Translations under genes and position numbers: made by a program
Notes under the pieces: model-generated
Told to the model about the DNA's origin: nothing
Seen by the model: only the letters and a program-made list of their open reading frames with translations
The model's database searches: none
Shown here: in pieces, positions 1 to 7,921 of the stretch
Numbering within the stretch: the stretch's first letter is position 1
How the letters are laid out: every line of letters starts with the position of its first letter
From: Acidisphaera sp035272265
GTDB lineage: Bacteria; Pseudomonadota; Alphaproteobacteria; Acetobacterales; Acetobacteraceae
Reading direction: 5' to 3'
DNA length: 16,385 nucleotides
Assembly: GCA_035272265.1 (NCBI GenBank)
Contig: DATEQV010000302.1
Coordinates: forward strand, 1 to 16,385

Positions 1-3000
1 CGGGATCAGCTCGTGCACGTTCGTGTAGCCGGCGCTGTAGCAGACCTTTTCGCTCTCGATACCCGACCAGGTAGGCGAGGAGATGATCTTGCGCGGCTGC
101 GCCACGACGTCGCGGAAGCGGATCTTCTCGTCCTCCTTCGCTGCCGCCAGATGCGCATGCTCGCGTCCCGTCGCGCGGCTCAGCGCCTCCCACGCCTTCA
201 CCGCGACCTCGCCGTTGGTCTCCGGCGCGAGGCTGAGGATCACCTCGATCGCGTCAATGTCGGAGTCCATGCGCGGCTGGCCGTTCGGCGCGACACCGTT
301 CAGCTCGCGCAGAAAGTCGATCTCGTGCTGCGTGTTCCAGCCGATCCCCTTGCCGCCGTTGCCGAGCTTTTCCATCAGCGGGCCGATCGAGCAGAAGCGC
401 GCATACACGTCCGGGTAGTCGCGCTCGACCACGGTCACGGCAGGCATCGTGCGACCCGGCTCCGGTGCCGCTTGGCCGCGCTTCCAGTCGCGCACGTCAT
501 AGGGCTGCGCCAGCTCGCCGGCGGTGTCGTGCATGATCGGCGTCAGCACCACGTCGGTCTCGCGGCCGAGCACCTCCGGTGCCACGGCGGAGAACGCCTG
601 CGCGATGCCCTTGTAGATCTCCCAGTCCGACCGCGACTCCCACACCGGATCGACCGCTGAGGACAGCGGGTGGATGAACGGGTGCATGTCGGACGTGTTG
701 AGGTCGTTCTTCTCGTACCACGTCGCCGTCGGCAGCACGATGTCGGAATAGACGCAGGTCGTGCTCATGCGGAAGTCGAGCGTGACCAGCAGATCGAGCT
801 TCCCTTCCGGCGCGCGATCGTGCCACGCGACCTCGTGCGGCTTCTCGCGCCCTTCCGCGCCCAGGTCCTTGCCCAGCACGCCGTTGCTGGCGCCGAGCAG
901 GTGCTTGAGGAAATACTCGTGGCCCTTGCCGGACGAGCCGAGCAGGTTGGAGCGCCAGACGAACAGGTTGCGCGGCCAGTTGGCCGGATCGTCGGGGTCG
1001 TGGCAGGACAGATCCAGCTCGCCCGATTGCAGCGCGTGCGCGACGTACGGCTTCGGCTCCAGCCCGGCCGCCTTCGCCCGCGCGGCGATGGTCAGCGGGT
1101 TCTGCTTCAGTTGCGGCGCCGACGGCAGCCAGCCCATCCGCTCGGCGCGCACGTTGTAATCGATCATCGACCCGGTCCAGTCGCCTTCGGGTGCGGTGGG
1201 CGAGAGGATTTCGTCGATGCGCAGCGTCTCGTACCGCCACTGATCGGTGTGCGCGTAGAAGAACGACGTGGAGTTCTGCTGGCGCGGCGGGCGGCTCCAG
1301 TCCAGCGCGAACGCGACCGGCGTCCATCCGGTCTGTGGCCGCAGCTTCTCCTGCCCGACATAGTGCGACCAGCCGCCGCCGGACTGGCCGACGCAGCCGC
1401 ACAGCACCAGCAGGTTGATGATCCCGCGGTACGCCATGTCCATGTGGTACCAGTGGTTCAGCCCGGCGCCGAGGATCACCATCGAGCGGCCGCTGGTCTT
1501 CTCGGCGTTGGACGCGAACTCGCGGGCGACGTGGATGATCTGCGCGCGGGGCACGCCGGTGACGCCTTCCGCCCAGGCGGGCGAGAACGGCTCGTTGTCG
1601 TCATAGCTCGCCGGAATGTGCTCACCGCCCAGGCCGCGATCGACGCCGTAATTGGCGCACAGCAGGTCGAAGACGGTCGTGACCAGCACGCTGCCGTCTT
1701 TCAGCGCCAGCGACCGCACGGGCACGTTGCGCGTCAGCACGTCGGGGTGGTCGGTGGCGGCGAAGTCGTGCGGCGCCGTGCCGCCGAAATACGGAAACGC
1801 CACAGGTGCCGTCTCACCGCCGGCGAGCGTCAACGCGAGCGACACATCGGCCCCGCCGCTCTCCTTCTCAGTCAGGTTCCACTTGCCCTGCTCGCCCCAG
1901 CGGAAGCCCACCGAACCGAGTGGCGCCACCGGCTTGCCGTTGGCGTCCAACGCGACCGTCTTCCAGTCGGGGTTGTTGGTCTCGCCGAGCGCATCGGCGA
2001 AGTCGGCCGCGCGCAGCAGACGTTCGGGAATAAGGCGGTCGCCCTGCCGCACCAGCCGCACCAGCATCGGCAGGTCCGTGTAGCGCCGCACGTAGTCGGC
2101 GAAATACGGCACGCTGCGTTGCAGGTGGAACTCGCGCAGGATCACGTGGCCCATCGCCAGCGCCAGCGCCGCGTCCGTGCCTTGCTTCGGGTGCAGCCAC
2201 AGATCGGCGAACTTGGTCGCCTCCGCATAGTCGGGCGAGACGACGACGCTCTTCGTCCCCTTGTAGCGGACCTCGGTGTAGAAGTGCGCGTCGGGCGTGC
2301 GGGTCTGCGGGACGTTCGAGCCCCACAGTATCAGGAAGCCGGCATTGTACCAGTCGGCACTTTCCGGCACGTCGGTCTGCTCACCCCATGTCATCGGGCT
2401 GGCCGGCGGCAGGTCGCAGTACCAGTCGTAGAACGACATGCACACGCCGCCGAGCAACGACAGATAGCGCGCGCCGGCGGCGTAGCTGACCATCGACATG
2501 GCGGGGATAGGCGAAAAGCCGATTACCCGGTCCGGCCCGTACGTCTTCACCGTGTAGGCGTTGGCGGCGGCGATGATCTCGTTGACCTCGTCCCACGTCG
2601 CGCGCACGAACCCGCCCAGCCCGCGCTTGCCGACGTAGCTCGCGCGCTTGTCGGCGTCCTCGACGATCGACGCCCACGCGGCCACGGGCGTGCGCGTCGC
2701 CCGCGCCGCACGCCACAGCTTCAGCAACCGCCCGCGCACCATCGGGTATTTCACCCGGTTCGCCGAATACAGATACCAGGAATAGCTGGCGCCGCGCGAA
2801 CAGCCGCGCGGCTCGTGGTTCGGCAGGTCGGGACGCGTGCGCGGATAGTCGGTCTGCTGCGTCTCCCACGTGACGATCCCGCCCTTGACGTAGATCCTCC
2901 ACGAGCACGAGCCGGTGCAGTTCACGCCGTGCGTGGAGCGGACGATTTTGTCGTGCTGCCAGCGCTTGCGGTAGCCGTCCTCCCAGTCGCGCGGCTCGTC

Positions 3001-3078
3001 GGTGACGATGCCGTGGCCGTCCGCGAAGGTGCCGACCTGTTTGCGGAAGAAGGTCAGCCGATCGAGGAAATGACTCAT
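1..3078 (-). CDS. narG: Respiratory nitrate reductase alpha subunit NarG (C-terminus cut by window edge)
   Basis: Catalytic molybdenum subunit of membrane-bound nitrate reductase, which reduces nitrate to nitrite on the cytoplasmic face using quinol electrons passed through NarI and NarH. The 1026 visible codons form one uninterrupted frame that follows E. coli NarG closely, even in numbering: FS0 cluster ligands H50, C54, C58 and C93, and the Mo ligand D222 in YDWYCDLPPASP. Later family blocks are present, such as LVTLDFRMSTTCVYSDIVLPTATWYEK written here only in part (LDFRMSTT, YSDIVLPTATW), and the visible end is TNVHELIP. About 210 residues would lie left of the window. The ATG at 3078 is preceded by GGGAG (3086-3090) at a 7-base spacing, and the protein starts MSHFLDR like its homologues. 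It is divergent from a Crp/Fnr regulator and narK and shares their FNR-type site. It is a true gene, not a fragment; narHJI are expected beyond the edge. The identification is secure. Confidence 0.97.
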   Translation of the reverse strand, partial: MSHFLDRLTFFRKQVGTFADGHGIVTDEPRDWEDGYRKRWQHDKIVRSTHGVNCTGSCSWRIYVKGGIVTWETQQTDYPRTRPDLPNHEPRGCSRGASYSWYLYSANRVKYPMVRGRLLKLWRAARATRTPVAAWASIVEDADKRASYVGKRGLGGFVRATWDEVNEIIAAANAYTVKTYGPDRVIGFSPIPAMSMVSYAAGARYLSLLGGVCMSFYDWYCDLPPASPMTWGEQTDVPESADWYNAGFLILWGSNVPQTRTPDAHFYTEVRYKGTKSVVVSPDYAEATKFADLWLHPKQGTDAALALAMGHVILREFHLQRSVPYFADYVRRYTDLPMLVRLVRQGDRLIPERLLRAADFADALGETNNPDWKTVALDANGKPVAPLGSVGFRWGEQGKWNLTEKESGGADVSLALTLAGGETAPVAFPYFGGTAPHDFAATDHPDVLTRNVPVRSLALKDGSVLVTTVFDLLCANYGVDRGLGGEHIPASYDDNEPFSPAWAEGVTGVPRAQIIHVAREFASNAEKTSGRSMVILGAGLNHWYHMDMAYRGIINLLVLCGCVGQSGGGWSHYVGQEKLRPQTGWTPVAFALDWSRPPRQQNSTSFFYAHTDQWRYETLRIDEILSPTAPEGDWTGSMIDYNVRAERMGWLPSAPQLKQNPLTIAARAKAAGLEPKPYVAHALQSGELDLSCHDPDDPANWPRNLFVWRSNLLGSSGKGHEYFLKHLLGASNGVLGKDLGAEGREKPHEVAWHDRAPEGKLDLLVTLDFRMSTTCVYSDIVLPTATWYEKNDLNTSDMHPFIHPLSSAVDPVWESRSDWEIYKGIAQAFSAVAPEVLGRETDVVLTPIMHDTAGELAQPYDVRDWKRGQAAPEPGRTMPAVTVVERDYPDVYARFCSIGPLMEKLGNGGKGIGWNTQHEIDFLRELNGVAPNGQPRMDSDIDAIEVILSLAPETNGEVAVKAWEALSRATGREHAHLAAAKEDEKIRFRDVVAQPRKIISSPTWSGIESEKVCYSAGYTNVHELIP

Positions 3079-3164
3079 GCCCGGGCTCCCGCAAGGACGG
3101 CCTCCACGGCGAGAGACAGCCGCAGGGTGCGGTGGATTTGTCCGGGACGCGGGCTCGGCGGGCA

Positions 3165-3178
3165 TTGATTCTGATCAA
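3165..3178. promoter_or_regulatory. FNR/NarR/DNR-type operator in the narG / regulator divergent promoter
   Basis: TTGAT-TCTG-ATCAA is a perfect match to the palindromic consensus of the FNR, FixK, DNR and NarR group of Crp/Fnr regulators. Its centre lies about 93 bases before the narG start and 70 before the regulator start. Toward narG, the minus strand of 3136-3141 reads ACAAAT, a weak -10-like hexamer that would place the site near -42, the class II activator position. Toward the regulator, activation at the same distance would put the start of transcription near 3213. No clear sigma-70 -35 box is seen on either side, as expected for activator-dependent promoters. The neighbouring regulator has the E-x-x-S-R recognition helix expected for this sequence. 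Confidence 0.82.
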
Positions 3179-3206
3179 CGCTGTTCCGTGACGAATCTGC
3201 TTTGAG

Positions 3207-3226
3207 GGCGTGACTAAGATCACGCC
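3207..3226. promoter_or_regulatory. Second, CRP-like palindrome before the regulator gene
   Basis: GGCGTGA-CTAAGA-TCACGCC is a perfect 7-base inverted repeat with a 6-base spacer. The core GTGA-N6-TCAC has the geometry of a CRP-type site and is related to, but not the same as, the TTGAT site 45 bases upstream (centre to centre). It ends 15 bases before the regulator's ATG and would cover the transcription start if the upstream site acts at about -41. This suggests negative autoregulation, or a site for another Crp-family protein. The symmetry is seen directly; the function is inferred. Confidence 0.55.
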
Positions 3227-3241
3227 AACAAAGCGGAGCCG

Positions 3242-4033
3242 ATGGAAGCTGAGCTAACCCCCGCCCCGGCGGCACCGGCCGCGCCTGCCGCGACATCGCT
3301 GGACGCCTTGCAGCGGACGCCCTGGCTCAGCGCGGTTCCGGCGCCGACGCTGGAGCATCTCGCAGCGCACGCGGTGCTGCATCGCGTCCCGGCCGGCAGC
3401 CTGCTGTTCGAACGGGCGGAGACGCCCGCCTTCGCGCAGTTCGTGATCGGCGGCTCGGTCGAGCTGCTCGCCGTGCGCGGCGGCGACGAGATGCTGGTCG
3501 AGCGCGTCGAGCCCGTGGACCTCATCCTGGTGGCCGCCGTGCCGAACCAGCAGCCCTACCTGCTGCGCGCCCGCGTGCTGGGCGAGGCGCAGCTGCTGCT
3601 GGTGCAGGTGGACGTCTTCCGGCGCGCGGTCGGCGCGGATCATGCGCTGTGCCTCGCCGTGCTCGCCTGCCAGGCGGCGCAGTTCCGCCGCCAAGTCAAG
3701 CAGGCGAAGAACGTCCGGCTGCGCTCCGCCGAGGAGCGCGTCGGCTGCTACCTGCTGCTGCTGGTCACCAGCGCGCCCGCCGGCGAGCCGGTGCGGCTGC
3801 CGATGGAGAAGCGACTGATCGCCTCGCAGCTCGGCATGACGCGGGAGACGTTTTCGCGCTCCCTCGGCGTCGTCGCGCGGCACGGGCTGCGCGTCGACGG
3901 CGAGACGGTGCTGGCCGACGACATCGACGCCGCGCGGGCGCGCTTCCCCCTCGACCCGTTGATCGACGGGGCCGAGCCCGTCGCCCCGCTTCCGCTTCAG
4001 GCATCACGCGAGAACCCACGGAGACCGACATGA
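3242..4033 (+). CDS. Crp/Fnr-family transcriptional regulator of the nitrate locus (NarR/DNR-like, no Fe-S cysteines)
   Basis: A 263-residue DNA-binding regulator likely to control narG and narK. An Ala/Pro-rich N-terminus (about residues 1-19) is followed by a cyclic-nucleotide-binding-type beta barrel (about 25-125), a dimerisation helix (about 133-165) and a C-terminal winged helix. The recognition helix includes R201-E-T-F-S205-R206: the E-x-x-S-R pattern of FNR-type proteins that read TTGAT, plus an Arg before the Glu as in CRP. The only cysteines are C137, C143 and C169, so the N-terminal 4Fe-4S cluster of FNR is absent. Paracoccus NarR and Pseudomonas DNR also lack it and respond to nitrate/nitrite or NO. 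GGAG at 3235-3238 is only 3 bases from the ATG, which is unusually close. The stop overlaps the narK start (ATGA), so the two genes are probably co-translated. The family is certain; the signal sensed is inferred. Confidence 0.9.
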   Translation: MEAELTPAPAAPAAPAATSLDALQRTPWLSAVPAPTLEHLAAHAVLHRVPAGSLLFERAETPAFAQFVIGGSVELLAVRGGDEMLVERVEPVDLILVAAVPNQQPYLLRARVLGEAQLLLVQVDVFRRAVGADHALCLAVLACQAAQFRRQVKQAKNVRLRSAEERVGCYLLLLVTSAPAGEPVRLPMEKRLIASQLGMTRETFSRSLGVVARHGLRVDGETVLADDIDAARARFPLDPLIDGAEPVAPLPLQASRENPRRPT

Positions 4034-6780
4034 CGACCCAGCCGATCACCCCGGCCGACCAAAGCCGGGCGTTGTGGCTGTCCACCTTCTCCTTCACGAT
4101 CTGCTTCGCCGTCTGGGCGATCTTCGCCATCATCGGCATCCAGATCAAAGCGAACCTGGGACTGAGCGAGACTCAGTTCGGCCTGCTGGTGGCCACGCCG
4201 ATCCTGACCGGTTCGCTCCTCCGGCTGATCCTCGGGATCTGGTCGGACCAGTACGGCGGGCGGCTGGTGTTCACGCTGACGATGCTGTCGGCCGCGGCGA
4301 TGACGGCGCTGCTGACCTATGCCTACGACTATCCGACCTTCCTGCTCGCCGCCCTCGGCGTCGGCATCGCCGGCGCATCGTTCGCGATCGGCGTCTCCTA
4401 CGTGGCGACGTGGTTTCCCAAGGAACGGCAGGGCACGGCGCTGGGCATCTTCGGCGCGGGTAATGTCGGCGCGGCGATCACCATCTTCATCGCGCCCACG
4501 GTGATGGTCGCGTATGGCTGGCAGACCGTCGCCCTCATCTGGGCGGGCGTTCTGGCGGCAACCGGCGTCGTCTTCTTCCTGCTGACGAAGGACGATCCGG
4601 ATCTCGCGCGCCGCCGCGCGGCGGGTGCCAGGCCGGAGTCGATCCGGGCGATGCTGACGCCGCTGGCCAATGTGCAGGTGTGGCGGTTCTCGCTGTATTA
4701 CTTCTTCGTCTTCGGCGGGTTCGTCGCGCTGTCGTTGTGGCTGCCGCGCTACCTGATCGGCGTCTACGGCGTCGACATCAAGACCGCGGGGATGCTCGGC
4801 GCGCTGTTCTCGATTCCCGCGTCGGTCTTCCGCGCCTATGGCGGCCACCTAGCCGACAAGTTCGGCGCGCGCCGGGTCATGTACTGGTCGTTCGGCGTCG
4901 CGGCGACGGGCACGTTCGTCCTGTCTTATCCGCCGACCCAGTACGTAATGCAGGGCATCCACGGGCCGGTGGCGTTCAGCGCGCAACTCGGTATCTTCGG
5001 CTTCGTGGCCGTCGCCTTCGTGCTCGGCTTCTTCATGAGCCTCGGCACGGCGGCGGTCTTCAAGCACATCCCGGTCTACTATCCCGACCGCGTCGGCGCC
5101 GTGGGCGGCGTGGTCGGGATGGTCGGCGGCCTCGGCGGCTTCGTGCTGCCGATCGCCTTCGGCGCGCTCGATGACCTGACGGGCATCTGGCAGAGCTGCT
5201 TCTGGCTGATGTTCGTCGTCGTGGTCACCTCGCTGGTCTGGATGCACGTCGCGATCCGGCAGATGGAGCGCCGCGCGCAGGCGGCCGGCGTGCCGGTGCG
5301 GACGCTGCCCGAGCTGCCCGAGATGGAGCTGGTGCACGGCCCTGCGCAGATTGGTGCGCTGGCAGCCCGCGGCGCGATCCGGGACTGGCGGCCGGAGGAC
5401 CCGGTGTTCTGGCAGCAGCGCGGACGCGCGATCGCGCGGCGCAACCTGTGGATCTCGGTGCCCTGCCTGCTGCTGTCCTTCGCGGTCTGGATGGTCTGGT
5501 CGGTGGTGGTGGCGAAGCTGCCGTCGATCGGCTTCGCGTTCACCAACGACCAGCTGTTCTGGCTCGCCGCCCTCCCCGGCCTGTCGGGGGCGACGTTGCG
5601 CGTCTTCTACTCGTTCATGCCGGCGATCTTCGGCGGCCGGCTGTGGACCACGCTGACGACGTGGTCGCTGCTCGTACCCGCCCTCAGCATCGGCTTCGCC
5701 GTGCAGACGCCCGGCACCGCGTACTGGATCTTCCTGGCACTCGCGCTGCTGTGTGGCCTGGGCGGCGGCAACTTCGCCTCGTCGATGGCCAACATCTCGT
5801 TCTTCTTCCCCAAGGCGGAGAAGGGCAACGCGCTGGCGCTCAATGCCGGCCTCGGCAATCTGGGCGTCAGCGTGGTGCAGTTCGTCGTGCCGCTGGCGAT
5901 CACCGCCGGCGTGTTCGGCTGGCTCGGCGGCGCGCCGCAGACGGCGGTGCAGAACGGCGTCAAGACCAGCCTGTGGCTGCAGAACGCCGGTTTCGTGTTC
6001 GTGCCGTTCATCGCCGCGAGCGCCTTCGCCGCGTGGTTCGGCATGGACGACATCACGACGATGAAGGCGTCGTTCGCCGACCAGGCGGTGATCTTCCGCC
6101 GCGCGCACACCTGGATCATGTGCTGGCTCTACACCGGCACTTTCGGCTCGTTCATCGGCTTCTCCGCCGCGTTCCCGCTGCTGACCAAGATCCTTTATCC
6201 GAACGTCGGCGCGCTGCAGTACGCCTTCCTTGGCCCGCTGGTCGGTGCGCTCGCGCGCGCGGCCGCCGGCAAGCCGTCCGACCGCTTCGGCGGCGCGCGA
6301 ATCACGCTGTTTGTGTTCGTGGCGATGAGCCTCGGGACCGTCGGCATCCTCTACGCGATCGGGATGAAGGGCGACCCGACATCGTTCCCGGTGTTCTTCG
6401 CGAGCTTCCTGTTCCTCTTCGCCGCAACCGGCGTGGGCAACGCATCGACGTTCCAGATGATCCCCGCGATCATGCGCAAGGAGGTGGCGCGCCTGGAGCC
6501 CGGTCTGGGCGGTGCGGAGCTGGTCAAGCAGTCCGACAAGGAAGCCGCGGCCATCATCGGCTTCACCTCAGCGATTGCCGCTTATGGCGCGTTCTTCATC
6601 CCCAAGAGCTTCGGCACGTCGATCACCATGACGGGCGGCGCTCAGGCGGCGCTGTATGCCTTCCTGGCGTTCTACGTCAGCTGCATCGCGCTCACATGGT
6701 GGGTCTACGCGCGCCGGGGCGGCCTGCTGTACGACGTGGAGCACCAGCCGCGCGTCGGCGCCGCCGTGCACGTCGACTGA
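4030..6780 (+). CDS. narK: NarK1-NarK2 fusion nitrate/nitrite transporter
   Basis: A 916-residue inner-membrane protein made of two complete major facilitator domains in tandem. Residues 15-410 are a NarK1-like half (nitrate/proton symport type), 411-470 a charged cytoplasmic linker, and 471-895 a NarK2-like half (nitrate/nitrite exchange type). Substrate-binding arginines are present in both: R65 and R268 in the first, R524 (in LSGATLRV) and R743 (in GALARAAAGKPSDR) in the second, matching E. coli NarK R89 and R305. The nitrate-signature glycine helices are clear in the second half (GLGGGNFASSMANIS, GLGNLGVSVVQ, GVGNASTFQM). GGAG at 4020-4023, 6 bases before the ATG, fixes the start; the frame is open further upstream but that part is out of frame with the regulator and has no homology. 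Paracoccus has the same fusion. It imports nitrate for NarG and removes nitrite. The gene ends 12 bases before the convergent enolase-superfamily gene. Confidence 0.95.
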   Translation: MTTQPITPADQSRALWLSTFSFTICFAVWAIFAIIGIQIKANLGLSETQFGLLVATPILTGSLLRLILGIWSDQYGGRLVFTLTMLSAAAMTALLTYAYDYPTFLLAALGVGIAGASFAIGVSYVATWFPKERQGTALGIFGAGNVGAAITIFIAPTVMVAYGWQTVALIWAGVLAATGVVFFLLTKDDPDLARRRAAGARPESIRAMLTPLANVQVWRFSLYYFFVFGGFVALSLWLPRYLIGVYGVDIKTAGMLGALFSIPASVFRAYGGHLADKFGARRVMYWSFGVAATGTFVLSYPPTQYVMQGIHGPVAFSAQLGIFGFVAVAFVLGFFMSLGTAAVFKHIPVYYPDRVGAVGGVVGMVGGLGGFVLPIAFGALDDLTGIWQSCFWLMFVVVVTSLVWMHVAIRQMERRAQAAGVPVRTLPELPEMELVHGPAQIGALAARGAIRDWRPEDPVFWQQRGRAIARRNLWISVPCLLLSFAVWMVWSVVVAKLPSIGFAFTNDQLFWLAALPGLSGATLRVFYSFMPAIFGGRLWTTLTTWSLLVPALSIGFAVQTPGTAYWIFLALALLCGLGGGNFASSMANISFFFPKAEKGNALALNAGLGNLGVSVVQFVVPLAITAGVFGWLGGAPQTAVQNGVKTSLWLQNAGFVFVPFIAASAFAAWFGMDDITTMKASFADQAVIFRRAHTWIMCWLYTGTFGSFIGFSAAFPLLTKILYPNVGALQYAFLGPLVGALARAAAGKPSDRFGGARITLFVFVAMSLGTVGILYAIGMKGDPTSFPVFFASFLFLFAATGVGNASTFQMIPAIMRKEVARLEPGLGGAELVKQSDKEAAAIIGFTSAIAAYGAFFIPKSFGTSITMTGGAQAALYAFLAFYVSCIALTWWVYARRGGLLYDVEHQPRVGAAVHVD

Positions 6781-6792
6781 GGCGAGCCGAGA

Positions 6793-7899
6793 TCAGGCCC
6801 GGACGTCCATGATCGGCTCTCCCAGTTCGGCGAGGATCGGCGTGATGCCGAGGCCCGGTCCGGTCGGCGCGGTCATGCGGCCGTCGACGCGCTGCGGCGC
6901 GCCGTCGGCGATACGGCGGGTGCCGTAGCTGTTGAAGTCGGTGGCGGCGAAGCAGAACTCGGCGGGCGTGGATTGCGCCAGATGCGCGATCGACGCGGTG
7001 ACGATGTCGCCACCCCAGGTGTCCTCGATGATCATTGGGATTCCGGCGTCGACGCAGATGTCGCGCATCAGCCGAGACTTGGTGACGCCGCCGACCTTGG
7101 AGATCTTCAGGTTGATGACGTCCATCGCGTCGTCGGCGATCGCCTGCACCAGGATGCCGGGGTCGGTGATAACCTCATCGAGCACGAACGGACGCGACGT
7201 GCGGCGGCGGATGGAGCGGCATTCGCGGTAGGTTGGGCAGGGCTGCTCGATATAGACGTCGACCGAGGCGACGGCGGCGACCACCCGCGCGGCTTCGTGC
7301 ATGGTCCAGCCGGTGTTGGCGTCGGCGTCGAGGATGTCGCCCGGCGGGAGCACTGCGGAGCACGCGGTGATGCGGGCGATGTCGTCGTCGGCATCGCCGC
7401 CGACTTTGAGCTGGAACTTGCGGTAGCCCTCGGACCGGTAGCGGCGGATGCTGTCGGCCATGCGCTCCGGCGTGTCCTGCGAGATGGCGCGGTAGAGGGC
7501 GATATCGGGCTGCGCCGCGCCACCCAGCAGCTTGCACACGGACAGGCCCGAAACCTTGCCCAGGATGTCCCAGCAGGCGATGTCGAGCGGCGCCTTCACG
7601 TATGGGTGGCCGCGCAGGGCGCCGTCCATGTGCCGGTTGATCGCCGTGAGGTCGGTCGGATCGCGGCCGATGAGCGAGGGTGCAAGCTCGAGCAGCCCCG
7701 TACGCACGCCACGTGCGTAGGCCGCCAGATAGGCCGAGCCGAGCGGCGTGCATTCGGCGTAGCCTGTGACGCCGGCATCGGTTTCGACCGCGACGACGGT
7801 GGCGTCGAACACCGCGACCGAGTTGTTGTTCGACCAGTTGTAATGGCCTTCGCGCAAGGGCAGATCGACCTGCCAGGCCTTGATGGCCGTAATCTTCAT
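6793..7899 (-). CDS. Enolase-superfamily enzyme (MLE subgroup), probable hydroxyproline-type dehydratase or epimerase
   Basis: A 368-residue cytoplasmic enzyme with an N-terminal capping domain (about 1-125) and a TIM barrel (about 130-350). The barrel carries metal ligands D193 (DADAN), E218 (YIEQP) and D241 (VLDE), and catalytic lysines K165 (FQLKVGG) and K265 (NLKISKVGG) facing each other across the site. That two-lysine pattern and the WGGD motif at 295-298 resemble 4-hydroxyproline betaine 2-epimerase (HpbD) and, as I recall even more closely, the enolase-superfamily cis-3-hydroxy-L-proline dehydratases. Both abstract the alpha proton of a proline derivative with lysine. The choice between them cannot be made by eye, so no symbol is given. 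The ATG at 7899 has GGGAG (7906-7910) 6 bases upstream. It is the last gene of the ABC transporter operon, 22 bases after the ATPase, which suggests that it acts on the imported compound. Confidence 0.88.
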   Translation of the reverse strand: MKITAIKAWQVDLPLREGHYNWSNNNSVAVFDATVVAVETDAGVTGYAECTPLGSAYLAAYARGVRTGLLELAPSLIGRDPTDLTAINRHMDGALRGHPYVKAPLDIACWDILGKVSGLSVCKLLGGAAQPDIALYRAISQDTPERMADSIRRYRSEGYRKFQLKVGGDADDDIARITACSAVLPPGDILDADANTGWTMHEAARVVAAVASVDVYIEQPCPTYRECRSIRRRTSRPFVLDEVITDPGILVQAIADDAMDVINLKISKVGGVTKSRLMRDICVDAGIPMIIEDTWGGDIVTASIAHLAQSTPAEFCFAATDFNSYGTRRIADGAPQRVDGRMTAPTGPGLGITPILAELGEPIMDVRA

Positions 7900-7921
7900 A
7901 GGGGGCTCCCTTCGCGCGGCG

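Noticed and set aside
670..3168. An 832-codon open frame on the plus strand across narG
   Set aside because: It is exactly antisense to a clear NarG sequence, is dominated by Arg, Val, Ala and His as expected for the opposite strand of GC-rich coding DNA, and shows no recognisable domain.
5448..6812. A 454-codon plus-strand open frame inside narK
   Set aside because: It overlaps the NarK2 half in another frame, and the narK frame has full homology with conserved arginines; this one has none.
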